Assembly (NCBI GenBank): GCA_947396885.1
Contig: OX377202.1
Coordinates: 10,850,001 to 10,914,000 of the forward strand
Source of the DNA: Heligmosomoides polygyrus polygyrus
Lineage: Eukaryota; Nematoda; Chromadorea; Rhabditida; Heligmosomidae
Direction of reading: 5' to 3'
Length of the DNA: 64,000 nucleotides
The position numbers were made by a program, and so were the translations under genes. Every line of letters starts with the position of its first letter. Within the stretch, counting starts at the first letter, position 1. The notes below the pieces were generated by a model. The model saw only the letters and a list, made by a program, of their open reading frames with translations. It was not told the DNA's origin and searched no databases. Positions 21,185-32,600 of this stretch are shown one piece after another.

Positions 21185-22440
21185 TTAGGTTGTCCGGAAA
21201 GTTTATCAGCTAATATCGGAGAGCGATATTTAGCTAGTAACTTTATTAACTGTCATTCAACTTAATATCCACAATCATGATTTATTGCCGTCTTTCCGGT
21301 GGAGAACAAAACCCACAATCGAAGAACTTAAGAGACTTGGAGAGCAAGAATTTGTTGACACGATTCTTGACATTCACCCGATTTTTGAACTTTGCTCCTG
21401 AGAAAAAGGACTGAAATCGCCGGAAAACGTAGTAGCCACCTCATGCAGTATCAGGCCAGCACGGCGAAGTTCAATCTCGAGTTGCTCCAACTTCTTCTGC
21501 GTTTCCTTTGCTCTGTCTGATTTGGCGTTATCCACAAGAAGGAGAATTTTTCTTCTGGGACGCAATGGCGTCAGATTTCTTGGTACTTGTGGAGCAGAGG
21601 GCCCGTGCCCATACAGAGTACCCTAAGATGTGATCCACCTACCAAATCTGTACTAAATGTGGTAACATCCTGGAGCTCCTTCCCCTGCTCAGTCTGTGCT
21701 CTCCTTGTCGTTCGCGGAGGAGGACACATAACCCAACCAAGAGCCTTCCTTTCTCGCGCTCGGGCCCTCTGCTTCATAAGTACCGATTTCTTCTTCTCAT
21801 CTTCTTCAATTGGGCATAGAGCATGTTTCAGCCCACCACGGAATCAGTAGGAATCAATTCCTAAAATACTGGGCCATTTCTGTCCCAATAAAAGGAAAGC
21901 AACTCCCTTCGGTCCGTCGTTGTCAAGACGTTTTGACTGTGGTTTGGCCAACTCGTCGAGGTCAACCCAGTGCTTATGGCCACCGAATTGCCTTAGACGC
22001 AATACTTCTCATCCATTGTGGCGATTCAGTCGATCCATTCAAGAGTGCGGTGACAGTTGAGGAGATAAGTGCGGACATCAACACGCTTCCGTTTGCCCAC
22101 AGACGTCAAAAAGGGGGTACGACTCGAGGCACTTTGCAACTTTGCCTGAATTCCAAAGGGCATGGTGTACCGTGAACTTTGGAGTGTGTGCAAGATCTCA
22201 AAGTTCGTGAGTTGGAAGATCTGGTCGAGCGTCACAGGTGGTGAGTACGTGCCATCTGCTCTGCGTGTGTGGTAGACCGATACGTCGAGATTCTTCGAGC
22301 GATTCGTCACCGTTGTCGAACCTGCGGTTCCAATTTATGCACGTCGCCACTGGGAGATTGGTCCTCCATTGCCTCGTTCGTAAAGGGGCTGGGGCGGTAC
22401 TGTAAAAGCGAAGCTCGTCGGTAGATCATTTTCTTGTCGT
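21185..22440 (-). mobile_element. Mariner element (minus strand), decayed, hosting a MITE and abutting a SINE
   Basis: The left end TTAGGTTGTCCGGAAAGTTT follows a TA and is the element's 3' end. Minus-strand fragments appear in the expected order from right to left: RFDNGDESLEESRR HTH region (about 22300), KRVDVRTYLLNCHRTLEWID (22030-22090), first catalytic Asp in TMDEKY (about 22010), FYWDRNGPVF (about 21870), then KKLEQLEIEL (about 21480). The second catalytic region reads LLVDNAKSDRAK, keeping the Asp. A MITE (21581-21785) is inserted between coding parts. The 5' end is not visible, being cut at or beyond the SINE at 22455. Plus-strand frames here are shadows. Confidence 0.78.
21581..21785. 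repeat. MITE, CGGTA-TTATGAAGC family, copy 2, inside a mariner
   Basis: The left end TGGTACTTGTGGAGCAGAGG and the inverse right end CCCTCTGCTTCATAAGTACC mark a 205-bp element. The outer 25 bp match the copy at 19209. The mariner frame resumes on either side, so this insertion is younger than the mariner. Confidence 0.8.
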
Positions 22441-22454
22441 CCATCGTGAAGAGT

Positions 22455-22750
22455 GGCGCGTGTAGCGCAGTCGGAGGAGGCGCCGACTGTGGCGTGCAGC
22501 CGATACTAGGTTCCTGGTTCGGATTTCCCGCCCAGGCCAACCAAGCCTTCCATCCCTCTGGGGTCGGTGAATTGGTACCAGACTTGTCTGGGAAGGACAG
22601 AGCGCTGACGTGTTCATCGGCTGACCACCACAAGTCACTGAATGGTCAGATACGCATTCAAGTCGCCTCCACGATATCCCGTAGAAGCAGAATGCGTGGC
22701 GCATCCCAAAAGGGGTTGAATTACGCCGTCCTTTATCCTTAATCCTTTAT
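22455..22750 (+). repeat. SINE copy, full length
   Basis: It has a complete head (GGCGCGTGTAGCGCAGTCGG), A and B boxes, the complete middle, and a TTTATCCTTAATCCTTTA tail. This is one of the best copies for a consensus. Confidence 0.95.
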
Positions 22751-23116
22751 TCATCGTGAAGGCCCTTGAGGTGAATGAAATGAATGATTTCTGAAAATGA
22801 AATTGCAATCAAGAATAATACAGGTATGTACAGGTCTATTTGACTGAAATTAATAAAATTTCAATTTTTCAAAGAGTTAAGCTTGGCCTTTTCTTTTGCA
22901 TCAATGATCTTTGTCTTACTGGATGCCTATATTTACAGTTCTTAGTAGTTTTGAATTGTTTTCATTGAATTTCTTGAAGCGGTAGGCTGCTTCAGTGGTT
23001 CACTCACTGCTCACTGAGAAAAAGTAGGATAGAAACAGAAAGGAGATTCTTTTTCTTTCCAACTTGTACAGAATGCGGCAAAATAACGCAGTTAAACACT
23101 TTTGATAGAATATATA
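22751..23116. other. No feature recognised
   Basis: AT-rich spacer between two SINEs of opposite orientation. Confidence 0.4.
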
Positions 23117-23403
23117 AAGGATAAAGACGGCGTTACTCAATCCCTTCTGGGATGCGCCAACGCATTCTACTTCTACGGGATGTCGTGGAGGCGACATGAA
23201 CGCGTATTTGGCCATACAATGACTTGCGGTGGCCAGCCGATGAACAAGTCAGCGCTTTATCCTTCTCAGACAAGTGTGGTACCAACTCACCGACCCCGGA
23301 GGGATGAAAGGCTTGGTTGGCCTGGGCGGGAAATCCGAACCAGGGACGTGGTATCGGTTGCATGCGACAGTCGCGCCTCCTCCGACTGCGCCACACGCGC
23401 CCA
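23117..23403 (-). repeat. SINE copy, full length
   Basis: The AAAGGATAAAG tail at the left and the CACACGCGCCC head at the right are both present. GCCGACTGTCGC is reduced by deletion, as in the copy at 13827. Confidence 0.95.
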
Positions 23404-23706
23404 TTGAATATATACTAAAGCAAAAATCTAAAAAATATTACAGTGAAGAGCATCAATACAGGCAATTAGCAATAACACTCTCAGCTCGGCCAGTTTCGAA
23501 TTGGCCACACCTGTCGTCTTGGCCGCTGTGCGCTTGTTTTGCGGCGCACGATTTTTTATCCCTGAATACAATTTCTTCTAATTTTGAGTTAGGTACCGCT
23601 GCAGAGATTGTTAAAATCGTACGCGTTTGTTGTCTGTAGAACTGGACTATTTTTTTTGCAATTTGACACTCGATCAGCATTGCCGATTTCACGAACAGCT
23701 TTCCCT

Positions 23707-23932
23707 ATGGAGACTTCGGATTTTGGTTTTGATGACATTGCGCTTTACAGGAATGTTCATGGTGCACTTTCTTTCTCTTTCGCGACGATCACCTTCATGA
23801 CCAAGCGCAACCGCCAAGTTGCTTTGGACTTTCCCGAGGTTATCGATCTAATTTACCGTCTTCCCTTACATTATTCTATCGATTGGAGGCTGTTCTCCTT
23901 GGAGATCTGGTCCCGGATTCATCAAGCGGAAG
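23707..23932 (+). CDS. Candidate first coding exon of a host gene
   Basis: From ATG 23707 the frame reads METSDFGFDDIALY, NVHGALSFSFATITF, and ends DWRLFSLEIWSRIHQAE before a donor-like AAG|GTATGG at 23932/23933 (phase 1). Translation past the donor becomes low-complexity and stops at 24021. The peptide has a balanced amino-acid composition with regularly spaced hydrophobic residues, unlike the repeats around it, and the DNA is not seen elsewhere in the window. No family is recognised. An upstream in-frame stop-free stretch reaches 23608, so the ATG choice assumes translation starts here. If real, the next exon lies beyond the 5.2-kb foldback element that follows, or the gene has been disrupted by it. 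Confidence 0.4.
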
Positions 23933-24409
23933 GTATGGGTAGATGTACTGAAGTAAGGCCACCACTCACCCGCAGTGGGTGTAGGGTAGGTATTCGTATT
24001 TATCAAACGAATCGAGGGTAAGGTAGAAGAACGCTGACAGACGTCAGAAAAGTTGTTCTTCTATCATTCCACTGATTCTGCTGCCAATATGGAGTGAAAA
24101 ACTTGTTCAAGTTAGGGGGGGGGGGAGGGAATGAGGGGCTCACATTCGCTATGACTGGAAAAGATATTGAAAAAATCGCCGTTTTAAGCGGAAATCACTC
24201 TCAGGGATCCGGCCTATTTCTTGCGATTTCGTATGTTTTCTTGTTGACGTAGATTCAGAAGGCTTCACAAGCTTATTTTCAGAAAAGAAAACAGCTTACA
24301 GGATCTCGTGAGAACCGCTGACCTTGGTGGAGCACATTTTGTAAATGGGGCGCGAAATGGCCGCTGGTATGCGAATGTACCCACAACGATCGATCGTTTT
24401 CCTTGGCCC

Positions 24410-24588
24410 ACTGCTATACCCACTCGGGCATTCGTTATCTAGGACCCGCACAACCAGTTGCTATTGTGGTAAGATCCTGTTGCAGTGGGTGTGGCGGGCG
24501 GGCTGCGCCGATTGGCCAGGTGAGGGGACCCGGCGCGATTACCTGCACCCCGTTGACGCTCCTGTGGAAGTATACTACTGGGCCTAAG
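24410..24588. repeat. MITE-like outer end of the foldback element
   Basis: The string GGCCCACTGCTATACCCAC at the left and GTATACTACTGGGCC at the right are imperfect inverses, like the AGGCCC-TATACTT MITEs at 20279. This may be a separate MITE inserted at the tip of the arm, or the origin of the element's ends. Confidence 0.45.
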
Positions 24589-24900
24589 GTTCGGCTCCTG
24601 TTGCTAGAGTGTTGCAATATAATCGCCGATGCTTATATCTACATACATATAATCAGCTCGTACCTACATATATATGTGCGTACACATATAAGTAGGTATA
24701 TACTATGTACAGTACCGGACATGTCTTTTGGTCATTGGCCGAAAAAGCCGCGCCGGCCAACATAGGCCGCTTTGGAGCGTTCCAAAGCGGCCTTTTTGAA
24801 TAACTTCTTTAGAAATCGAGTACTTGCGCAAATAAACATATATTTGAACTCAGCAGCTCAAGCTCTATCTTTTGGTATATAAATCTTAGTAGAGTTGAAC

Positions 24901-25240
24901 AATGCATATAGGCCCGACAGAATCAATCGAGTGGGCGCGACAGCTAGCAGAGTGGGCGTTTAGGGATTTTTTTTCAGAAGTTCCTAGCCGTCTTACTGAG
25001 GAATTGTTCTAAGACTGTCCAGCTTGCCTTTGGAGTGCGCCGTGAACAATGTATACAGAATCGGACCTATCAATCGAGGGGGGGGGGGACAGTTTGTAGA
25101 GTGAGCATTTAGGGAGTTTTATGGGAAACTCTCAGCCGCCCTACTCAGGAATTGCTGTACTCTATTCCGGCAAGTCTTTGGAGTGCGCTGTGCACAATGC
25201 ATATAGGATCGAACCTATCAATCGACTGGCGAGTCAATCG
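24901..25240 (+). repeat. 140-bp module array, left arm
   Basis: Two and a half copies of a ~140-bp module start AATGCATATAGGCCCGAC, AATGTATACAGAATCGGAC and AATGCATATAGGATCGAAC. Each continues with ATCAATCGA, a GCGTTTAGGGA segment and GTGCGCCGTGAAC. A run of G (25079-25088) interrupts the second copy. Confidence 0.85.
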
Positions 25241-27560
25241 CAAATTGCAGCGCGGGGGTGTTCTGAGCGCAATAACTCTGTCAATTTCGAGTCTTTCCGG
25301 CTGCAAGTTGTGGATTTTGTAGGTAGTAGAAAGTTCAAGAAGCACGCTAAAACATAGCGACCCAGCTTAAGACTGGACAAAGTTACAGCGGTGCGAACAT
25401 GCAGGCTAACCTTGTGTCACACGATTTTTTCCGAGTTCAGTCGACTACTACAGGAAGACTAGGCGAGCTAATGGCATCCAAATGCACGGGCAAGTACAAG
25501 ACTGAAAGCACTTTACGATGACATGCTCGCAGCTGTGGCGAGAACTGTTATCTGGGCGAGTAAAAGCACGAAGAACATAGACCGTTGTTGTACTAAATTG
25601 CACGCGCGGGCGTGTTCGGAGCGCGATAACTCTGTCAGTTTCCAATCTTTCTGGCTGGACCGTGTGAATTCCACAGGCAGTCATATGCTTTAGTGAAGCG
25701 TTAAAGCAAAGCACAGTAAATTATCTTACGAATTGGCAAGGTTACGGCGGTGCGAAAATGCAGGTTGGGCATGTGTGACACGATTTTTTCAGACTTCGGT
25801 GGACCGCTGTGGGTACATGAGGCGAGATAACGGCATGCAAACTCGCGGACGAGCAAAACACCGAGGGCACTTTACGATGATCTGCTCCTAACTCTCCAGC
25901 TGCCTATACTGCCTTAGCCCCATTTGCCATTTTAGAGCGGCGGAGGTCGGCGGTGAAGTTTCTTCCGCCCTTACTAGTCCACGTTTGAGTTTTCGACAGT
26001 TCAATGGTGCCGTTCTGTTTATCTCAAAAAGCTCTATCGAACGGTGTCACTCTAAATCAATTCCGAAAACATCGATTTTTTGACAATTTCACATAAAAGG
26101 TGAGACGGCCCAAGGCCGCGGCAGAAGGACAATGACGTCATCGAAAACGATACTTTTGAACCGGGCCAAGTTTTATACCATTCGATAAAGCTTTTCGTAG
26201 TGAATTGCAGGATGTTACTGCGAACAACAAGAACTGTAATCTGAGCGAGTAAGAACGCGGAGAAAATCGACCGATGTTGTGCTAAACTGCACGCGCGGGC
26301 GTTTTCGGAGCCCGATAACTCTGTCAGCTTCCAATCTTTCTGGCTGGAACGTGTGGATTCCACAGGCAGTCATATGCTTTAGTGAAGCGTTAAAGCACAG
26401 TAAATTATCTTACGAATTGGCAAGGTTACGGCGATGCGAAAATGCAGGTTGGGCATGTGTGACACGATTTTTCCAGATTTCGGTGGACCGCTGCGGGTAC
26501 ACGAGGTGAGTTAACGGCATGCAAACTCGCGGACGAGCAAAACACCGAAAACACTTTACGATGATATGCTCCTAGCTCTCCAGCTGCCTAAACTGCCTTA
26601 GCTCCATCTGCCATTTTAGAGCGGCGGACGGCAGCCGTGAAGATTCTTCCGCCCTTACTCGCACATGTTCGAGATTTCGAGCCCCAGCCAGGGTACCATT
26701 TTGTTCAGCTCAAAAGGCCCTATCGAACAGTATCAATTTCGACCAATTTTGAAAACATCGATTTTTTGACAGTTTCTCATCGAAGACGGCCTCTAGGCCG
26801 CGCCAGACGGACGATGACGTCATCGAAAATCGATGTTTCCGAAATTGGTCAAGTTTGGTGCCGTTTCATAGAGCTTTTCGTGCTGAATTGAACGGTGCTA
26901 CTGTGAGTGGCGAAAACTGTTATCTGGGCAAGTAAGAGCACGGAGAACATAGACCGTTATTGCGCTAAATTGCACGCGCGGGCGTTTCCGGAGCACGATA
27001 CCTCTGTCAGCTTCCAATCTTTCCGGCTGCAACTTGCGGATTTCGTAGGCAGTAATACGCTCTAGTAAAGCGCCAAAGCACAGCTACGTAGCTTATGATT
27101 GTACAAGGTTACAGTGGTGCGAAAATGCAGCTTAGCCTTGTGCGACACGATTTCAGTCGACCACTGTAGGAACACGCGATCAGCTAGCGGCCTACGAATA
27201 TGTGGGCTAGCAAATCAGCTAAGGTACTTTACGCTGAAGTGCCCATAGCTCTCTAGCTGCCTAACCTGCCTTAGTCCCAGCTGCCATTTTAGAGCTGCGG
27301 AGAGCAGCGGTGAAGTTTCTTCCGCCCTTACTCGTCCAAATTTGAGTTTTTGACGCACCAGATGGAACCGTTCTGTTCAGCTCGAAAAGCTCTATCGAAC
27401 TGTTTCTATCTTGTCCAATTCCAGGAAAATTGATTTGACAATTTCCATCGGAGAGGAGGAGGCTCTTCGACGAGCCTGCCCGGATGATGACGTCATCGAA
27501 AGCCGACGATTTCGAAATTTGCCAAATTTGCATGCCCCATCCTCGTCCAAAATCGTCTAG
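25241..27560 (+). repeat. 680-bp unit array, left arm
   Basis: The marker GCACGCGCGGGCG...GATAACTCTGTCAG occurs at about 25243 (partial first unit), 25600, 26289 and 26972, so the period is about 683 bp after the first, shorter unit. Each unit then carries a GGTTACGGCGGTGCGAAAATG segment, GCCATTTTAGAGC, TTCCGCCCTTACT, ATCGATTTTTTGACA and a TGACGTCA palindrome. The units are diverged from each other but colinear. Confidence 0.85.
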
Positions 27561-27599
27561 GTGGTTATTTCGGGCGCTGATTACGAATCCGACGTCCGT

Positions 27600-29000
27600 T
27601 TTTGAAAATTCCGCCGATGCGCTCAGAGCACGCCCGTGCGTCCAATTTAGCACAACAACGGTCGATGTTCTCCGCGCTCTTATTCGCCCAGATTACAGTT
27701 CTTGCTGCTCGCAGTAACACCATTCCATTCACCACCAAAAGCTCTATCGAACGGTATCAGACTTGGCCCAGCTCAAAAATATCGATTTTCGATGACATCA
27801 TTGCCGTCTCGCCTTTGATGCGAAATTGTCAAAAAATCGATGCTCCCGGAATTGGTCGAGATTGACACTATTCGATAGAGCTTCTTGAGCAGAACAGAGT
27901 GGTACCACTGATAGCGTCGAGAACTTGAATGTGGGCAAGTAAGGGCGGAAGAATCTTCACCGCTACCGTCCGCCGCTCTAAAATGGCAGATGGGGCTAAG
28001 GCAGTATAGGCAGCTGGAGAGTTAGGAGCAGATCATCGCAAAGTGCCTTCGGTGTTTTGCTCGTCCGCGAGTTTGCATGCCTTTAACTCGCCTCATGTAC
28101 CCGCAGCGGTCGACCGAAATCTGAAAAAATCGTGTCACACATGCCCAGCCTGCATTTTCGCATCGCCGTAACCTTGCCAATTCGTAAGATAATTTACTGT
28201 GCTTTAGCGCTTTACTGGAGCATATTACTGCCTACGGAATCCACACGTTCCAGCCAGAAAGATTGGAAGCTGACAGAGTTATCAAGCTCCGAAGACGCCC
28301 GCGCGTGCAATTTAGCACAACATCGGTCGATTTCCTCCGCGTTCTTACTCGCTCAGATTACAGTTCTTGTTGTTCGCAGTAGCATCCTGCAATTCACTAC
28401 GAAAAGCTTTATCGAATGGTATAAAACTTGGCCCGGTTTAAAAGTATCGTTTTCGATGACGTCATTGTCCTTCTGCCGCGGCCTTGGGCCGTCTCACCTT
28501 TCATGTGAAATTGTCAAAAAATCGATGTTTTCGGAATTGCTTGAGAGTGATACCATTCGATAGAGCTTTCCGAGGTAAACAGAACGGCACCACTAGAAAT
28601 GTCGAAAACTCAAACGTGGACTAGTAAGGGCGGAAAAAACTTCACCGCCGTCCTTCGCCGCTCTAAAATGGCTGCCGGCAGCGAGGCGGGTTAGGAAGCT
28701 GGGGAGCTCTGGGCACTTCCTCGCAAATTACCTAAGCTGGTTTGCTCGCATACGCATTCCTAGACCGTTAGCTCGTCACGTCTTCCCACAGTGGTCGACT
28801 GAATTTGGAAAAAATCGTGTCACACAACCCCATTTTCGCACCGCAATAATTTCGCCCGTTTAGAAGCTACCACGGTGTACCTTTGGGGACTACAAAACCA
28901 TTCTACTGCCTACAAAATCCGCTAGCCGCAGCCGAAACGATTCGATCTCCACAAAGTTATTGCGCTCCGAACACGCCCGCGCACGCAATTTGCGAGCTGT
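27600..29000 (-). repeat. 680-bp unit array, right arm (inverted)
   Basis: The inverse marker CTGACAGAGTTATC...CGCCCGCGCGTGC occurs at about 27635 (variant), 28300 and 28980. The segment 28130-28640 is the near-exact inverse of 25930-26460, including the short variant features, so the arms were homogenised or copied as whole arrays. Confidence 0.85.
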
Positions 29001-29009
29001 CGCGCCCAC

Positions 29010-29335
29010 TCGATTGATAGGTTCGATTCTGTATGCATTGTTCGCGGCCCACTCCAAATGCAAGGTGAACATTTTTAGAGCAATTTCTGATTGGGGCGGC
29101 TGGGAATTTCCGATAAAACTCCCGAAACGCTCGCTCTACAGGTTGTCGCGCTCACTCGATTGGTAGGTCCGATTCTGTATGCATTGTTCACGGCGCACTC
29201 CAAATGCAATCTGGACAGTCTTAGAGCAATCACTAATGAGGACGGCTAAAAATTTCCGATAAAACTCCCCAAACGCTCGCTCTACAAACTGTCGCGCCCA
29301 CTCGATTGATTTTGTCGGGCCTATATGCATTGTTC
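29010..29335 (-). repeat. 140-bp module array, right arm (inverted)
   Basis: Inverse copies of the left-arm module: CACTCGATTGATAGGTTCG, then CACTCGATTGGTAGGTCCG, then CACTCGATTGATTTTGTCG, each followed by TATGCATTGTTC. This mirrors 24901-25240. Confidence 0.85.
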
Positions 29336-29708
29336 AACTCTACTGAGATTTATATACCAAAAGATAGAGCTTGAGCTGCTGAGTTCAAATATATGTTTAC
29401 TTTCACAAGTATTTGATTTCTAAAGAAGTTATTCAAAAAGGCCGCTTTGGAACGCTCCAAAGCGGCCTATGTTGGCCGGCGCGGCTTTTTCGGCCAGTGA
29501 CCAAAAGACATGTCCGGTACTGTATACACATGTATATAGAGGTATACACACAGAAACAGGTTCCCACCACAATGGCAACTGGTTGTACGGGTCCTAGTGA
29601 TCGTTTGTCCGAGCATGATGTGGCGGATAAGGTGTATTATGAATGCCACATAGTGGGCACGTCCACCCCTATAGCCCGCATATCCACGGGCATCCGCGAT
29701 GATGAATC

Positions 29709-29886
29709 CGGCCCCTGTTGCTGATGTCGGTGCGAACATAGTGTGGTGTACGTCAATAACTGCGTACTCCACGCTCCGTCCGCGACGAATGTAGTGTGAA
29801 ATGCGTAATTATTTGCGTACACCACACTACATCCGTCGCTTTTGTCACCCTTGTCACTCTTGTCGCGAAGTATAACAGGCCCTTAG
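29709..29886. repeat. MITE-like repeat next to the foldback right end
   Basis: An internal inverted pair of ~32 bp (ATAGTGTGGTGTACG at 29738 versus CGTACACCACACTAC ending at 29830) sits between GGCCCCTGTTGCTG and GAAGTATAACAGGCCCTTA. The outer end again belongs to the AGGCCC-TATACTT group. Confidence 0.6.
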
Positions 29887-30468
29887 AACTCGGCAAATTA
29901 GATCCGTAACTTCGGCAAAAGGATTGGCTTCAGTGACAGGCATGCCTGGATTGCTAACTGTTGCTTGTGCTTTGGACATTGTCTGTTGACGTACACTGAG
30001 CAGGTGAACAATTTCATATGGCTGTTTCCTTGACGACGTAGCTGCATAATCGCGTTACGCTTGCTTGACATTCTAAAACTCCTGTAAGTTATGCTATGCA
30101 AACACGATGGAAATATTACTAGCACAATTAGATACAGCTAATACAATGTCATAGCAATTTCTATCCCACGATGTCTAGGATAGAATACTTTCGCTCCAGT
30201 ACACACTAAACTCGGACTTCATTATTTTGCCACATACAATTTGGTCCTTAAGCCTCGCGCTCAAATATTGTTCTGCGACTTTTTCGCTACAAAAAGGACC
30301 CTGTTACGATACATGTTTACGCTCAGGCGGCTACAAAGGCACGTGCGCAGATGAAAATAAGGCCTGTTCCCTAGAAAAGGCATGATACTACCGTAACTCA
30401 TGACGGGTCTGCTTCTCAGGTCGCTTGACAGCTAAGCTAATCGCCTTCTACGGTAACCACCCAGGACA
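29887..30468. other. No feature recognised
   Basis: There is no long frame, repeat partner or transposon end. Confidence 0.4.
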
Positions 30469-30803
30469 GTGCCCGGATTCATGAACGGGGCCGGAGGTAA
30501 ATCCTACCTCGATTTACCTCAACGTCCACTTACCCGTCATTTTCCGGGAACTTATCTCTGTTTCTGATTCATGTCAGCCAAAGCAAGAGTTTTGCTCCGC
30601 TGCCAGGGAAAGATTGCATCGGGTCAGAAATTAGCAGCGGAGCAAAACCCTTGTTATAGAGGTAAATGTTCCCCGACGTAGCATTTACCTCGAAACTTAC
30701 CTCTGGTTTTCCCCGCCGCGCGTTCATGAATCGCGCGTGGAGTGGGGAATGGCGGTAGGTTTTTCCCTTACTTACCGGAAGTCGTTCATGAATCCGGGCT
30801 CTG
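30469..30803. repeat. MITE, CCGGATTCATGAACG family, copy 1
   Basis: The left end AGTGCCCGGATTCATGAACG and right end CGTTCATGAATCCGGGCTCT are inverted repeats. Inside, GAGGTAAAT/ATTTACCTC and GCGGAGCAAAACCC-type pairs (TTTTGCTCCGCTGC at 30590, GCAGCGGAGCAAAA at 30637) make a long stem. The total is about 335 bp. Smaller relatives lie at 34979 and 51066. Confidence 0.82.
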
Positions 30804-32034
30804 ATCGTCTAGAATCCATAAACATATCAAGTTCATGAAGCAGACCCTCAAATAGCTCCAACCAGCTGCAAACTTTATGTGCGTTTGGATCAATCCTAGT
30901 CGGAGGGGGCGCTGCTAGAGAAGAGGACAAAACGAACAGGTCGGCCTCTCGCAACTAGAAATACTCTATAGAAAGGTTCTCTCATAGACAAATTAACAGA
31001 GGAGGTCGATTAACTTTCCGTGGAGATTTCCAAAATGGTCCATTGCTTGATACAGGTAAAATGGGAGAAACGAAAAACTTTTGATAGGTCCGGCTACTAT
31101 CGGAACGATTTTTATTAGGTCGGACCGAAGGTCTTCGCCGTTTTTGACATACAATTCCTACTGATCATAACTTCGTTTGTAGTTAACTTAATTGCGGTAT
31201 AGACATTTTGGTCGTGCATGGTTTCCGCGATCAAACCCGCAAATAAGAGTTAGTCATCAATCAGAGCTAACGAACTTTCGGACTACGTATCTCTCAGCTA
31301 TCTTTTGTACACGGCGAGATTTCTCCGACAGAAGCTTTCTCAGAATTTCGAAAAACAACCCTGTGTGAGCGAAATGTGTAGAGATAATGATTAGCGATTA
31401 TTTCTGAATCAATTTGGAAAAGATCGAGGGCATCTTAATAAACTCTAAATTCTACAATTTTTGTGTTATTTGGAGCTGTGAACTAAGCCAAACTCTTTAT
31501 TTACCTGAGAACTCATTTGCCACAGAATATCGTAGTCCGTCTCAGGTTCTTGTCAGCATTCTCAACATCAATATACAGCTTTCTAACTACATTTCTATGA
31601 ACTGTGCAAGCAAAAGATGACAAAAAACCAAAAATTATCCTCTGTTATCGACTTACAAGCTTGTAATGAGTCGAGTAGGCAAGCTGTTGTTTCTTTTGAC
31701 CAAGCTTTTCGTCTTTGATCTGAGCTTTATAAAATGTGAATAATTTTCTGAAAATGTTCGTCCTCTTCTAAAATTAAAGAAGATAAGAGGTCGATATTAG
31801 ATTCCACGCATCGAGGCGCCGGTTGAGAGATTGCAGATTATGTGGACCTATCTGGAGTTCTTATTTATTTATTTATTTATTTATTTACCAGCTTCTTCAC
31901 GGCTTCGCCGTAGTAATAACTCCTCATCATTAATTACAGCTGCCACCAATGTCATGGCTTCCGCAGGAAGAACACCTTAACCACGTCAATTGGGGCAAGT
32001 TAGGAAGAATATAGAAAAGCTACATATACAAAAA
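30804..32034. other. Unassigned AT-rich DNA
   Basis: A (TTTA)n tract of about seven units lies at 31860-31888. Otherwise no frame longer than 70 codons and no transposon ends were found. Confidence 0.4.
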
Positions 32035-32600
32035 ATCAGCAGTTTCATCAATGTCGATCGATGGCAATTGATACTTTGCAAACAAACTTCAGATTCCTGC
32101 TCAGCGACCTCGAATACCCCAGGACTGAAGTTTTCAGGCAGATAGAAGAAGACAGGGTATTTTCCGCTATTTTCGCTACTCGTAGTTTGATCAATATCGA
32201 TCGATGGCGATCGATACTTTAAAAACGAACTTCAGATTCGCGTTGAGCGACCCCGATTACTCCAGGTTTAACGTTTCGGATCGCCTTGACGACATCAACA
32301 AAAAATCGATAGTTTTATCAATATCGATCGATGGCGATCGATAATTTACAAACAAGCTTTAGATTCATGTTCAGCGACCTCGATTGCCCCAGGGCCGAAG
32401 TTCCCGGGCAGGGATAAGACGTCTGGGTATTTTTCGCTATTTTCGTGACCCGTAATTCGGCCAATATCGACTGGTGGCGATCGATACTTCAAAAATGAAC
32501 TTCAGATTCGTGCTCAGCGACGTTGGTTGCCCCAGAGCCGAAGTTTCCAGGCAGGGAGAAGACGTCTGGGTATTTTTCGCTATTTTCGTGTCGTAATTTT
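32035..32600. repeat. Tandem array, four units of about 130-142 bp
   Basis: The marker ATCGATCGATGGCGATCGAT (with variants) recurs at about 32055, 32197, 32327 and 32466. Each unit continues with CTTCAGATTCGTGCTCAGCG, GCCCCAG, GAAGTT and, in three of the four, GGTATTTT.CGCTATTTTCG. The CAGATTCGTG...GAAGTTTC part resembles the module of the inverted repeat at 47127. It ends in a poly-C run. Confidence 0.88.

Larger units (their letters stand above)
24410..29670. mobile_element. Giant foldback-like element with tandem-repeat arms
   Basis: The left arm and right arm are inverse copies of each other over most of 5.2 kb. From outside inwards each arm has: a terminal segment (CTAGGACCCGCACAACCAG at 24439 versus its inverse ending at about 29600); a GTACCGGACATGTCTTTTGG segment followed by a CCGCTTTGGA-GCGTTCCAAAGCGG hairpin; an array of 140-bp modules; then head-to-tail 680-bp units. 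The two arms meet at about 27.3-27.6 kb with one unpaired unit on the left. No frame has a recognisable domain, so it must be non-autonomous. Arms built of sub-repeats are the hallmark of foldback (FB/Galileo-like) elements; whether this one is related to them is inference. A target duplication could not be identified. Confidence 0.8.

Noticed and set aside
8134..22175. Two similar open frames (minus 8134-8676 and plus 21810-22175) sharing a VHGDNGVDP/IHCGDSVDP-type stretch looked like an unknown gene family.
   Set aside because: Both are antisense shadows of mariner transposase coding sequence, which lies on the opposite strand in each place and carries the recognisable motifs.
27261..28563. 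Frames of 130-143 codons in the foldback arms.
   Set aside because: They recur in inverse orientation as part of the 680-bp unit, without recognisable domains or conserved frame between units.
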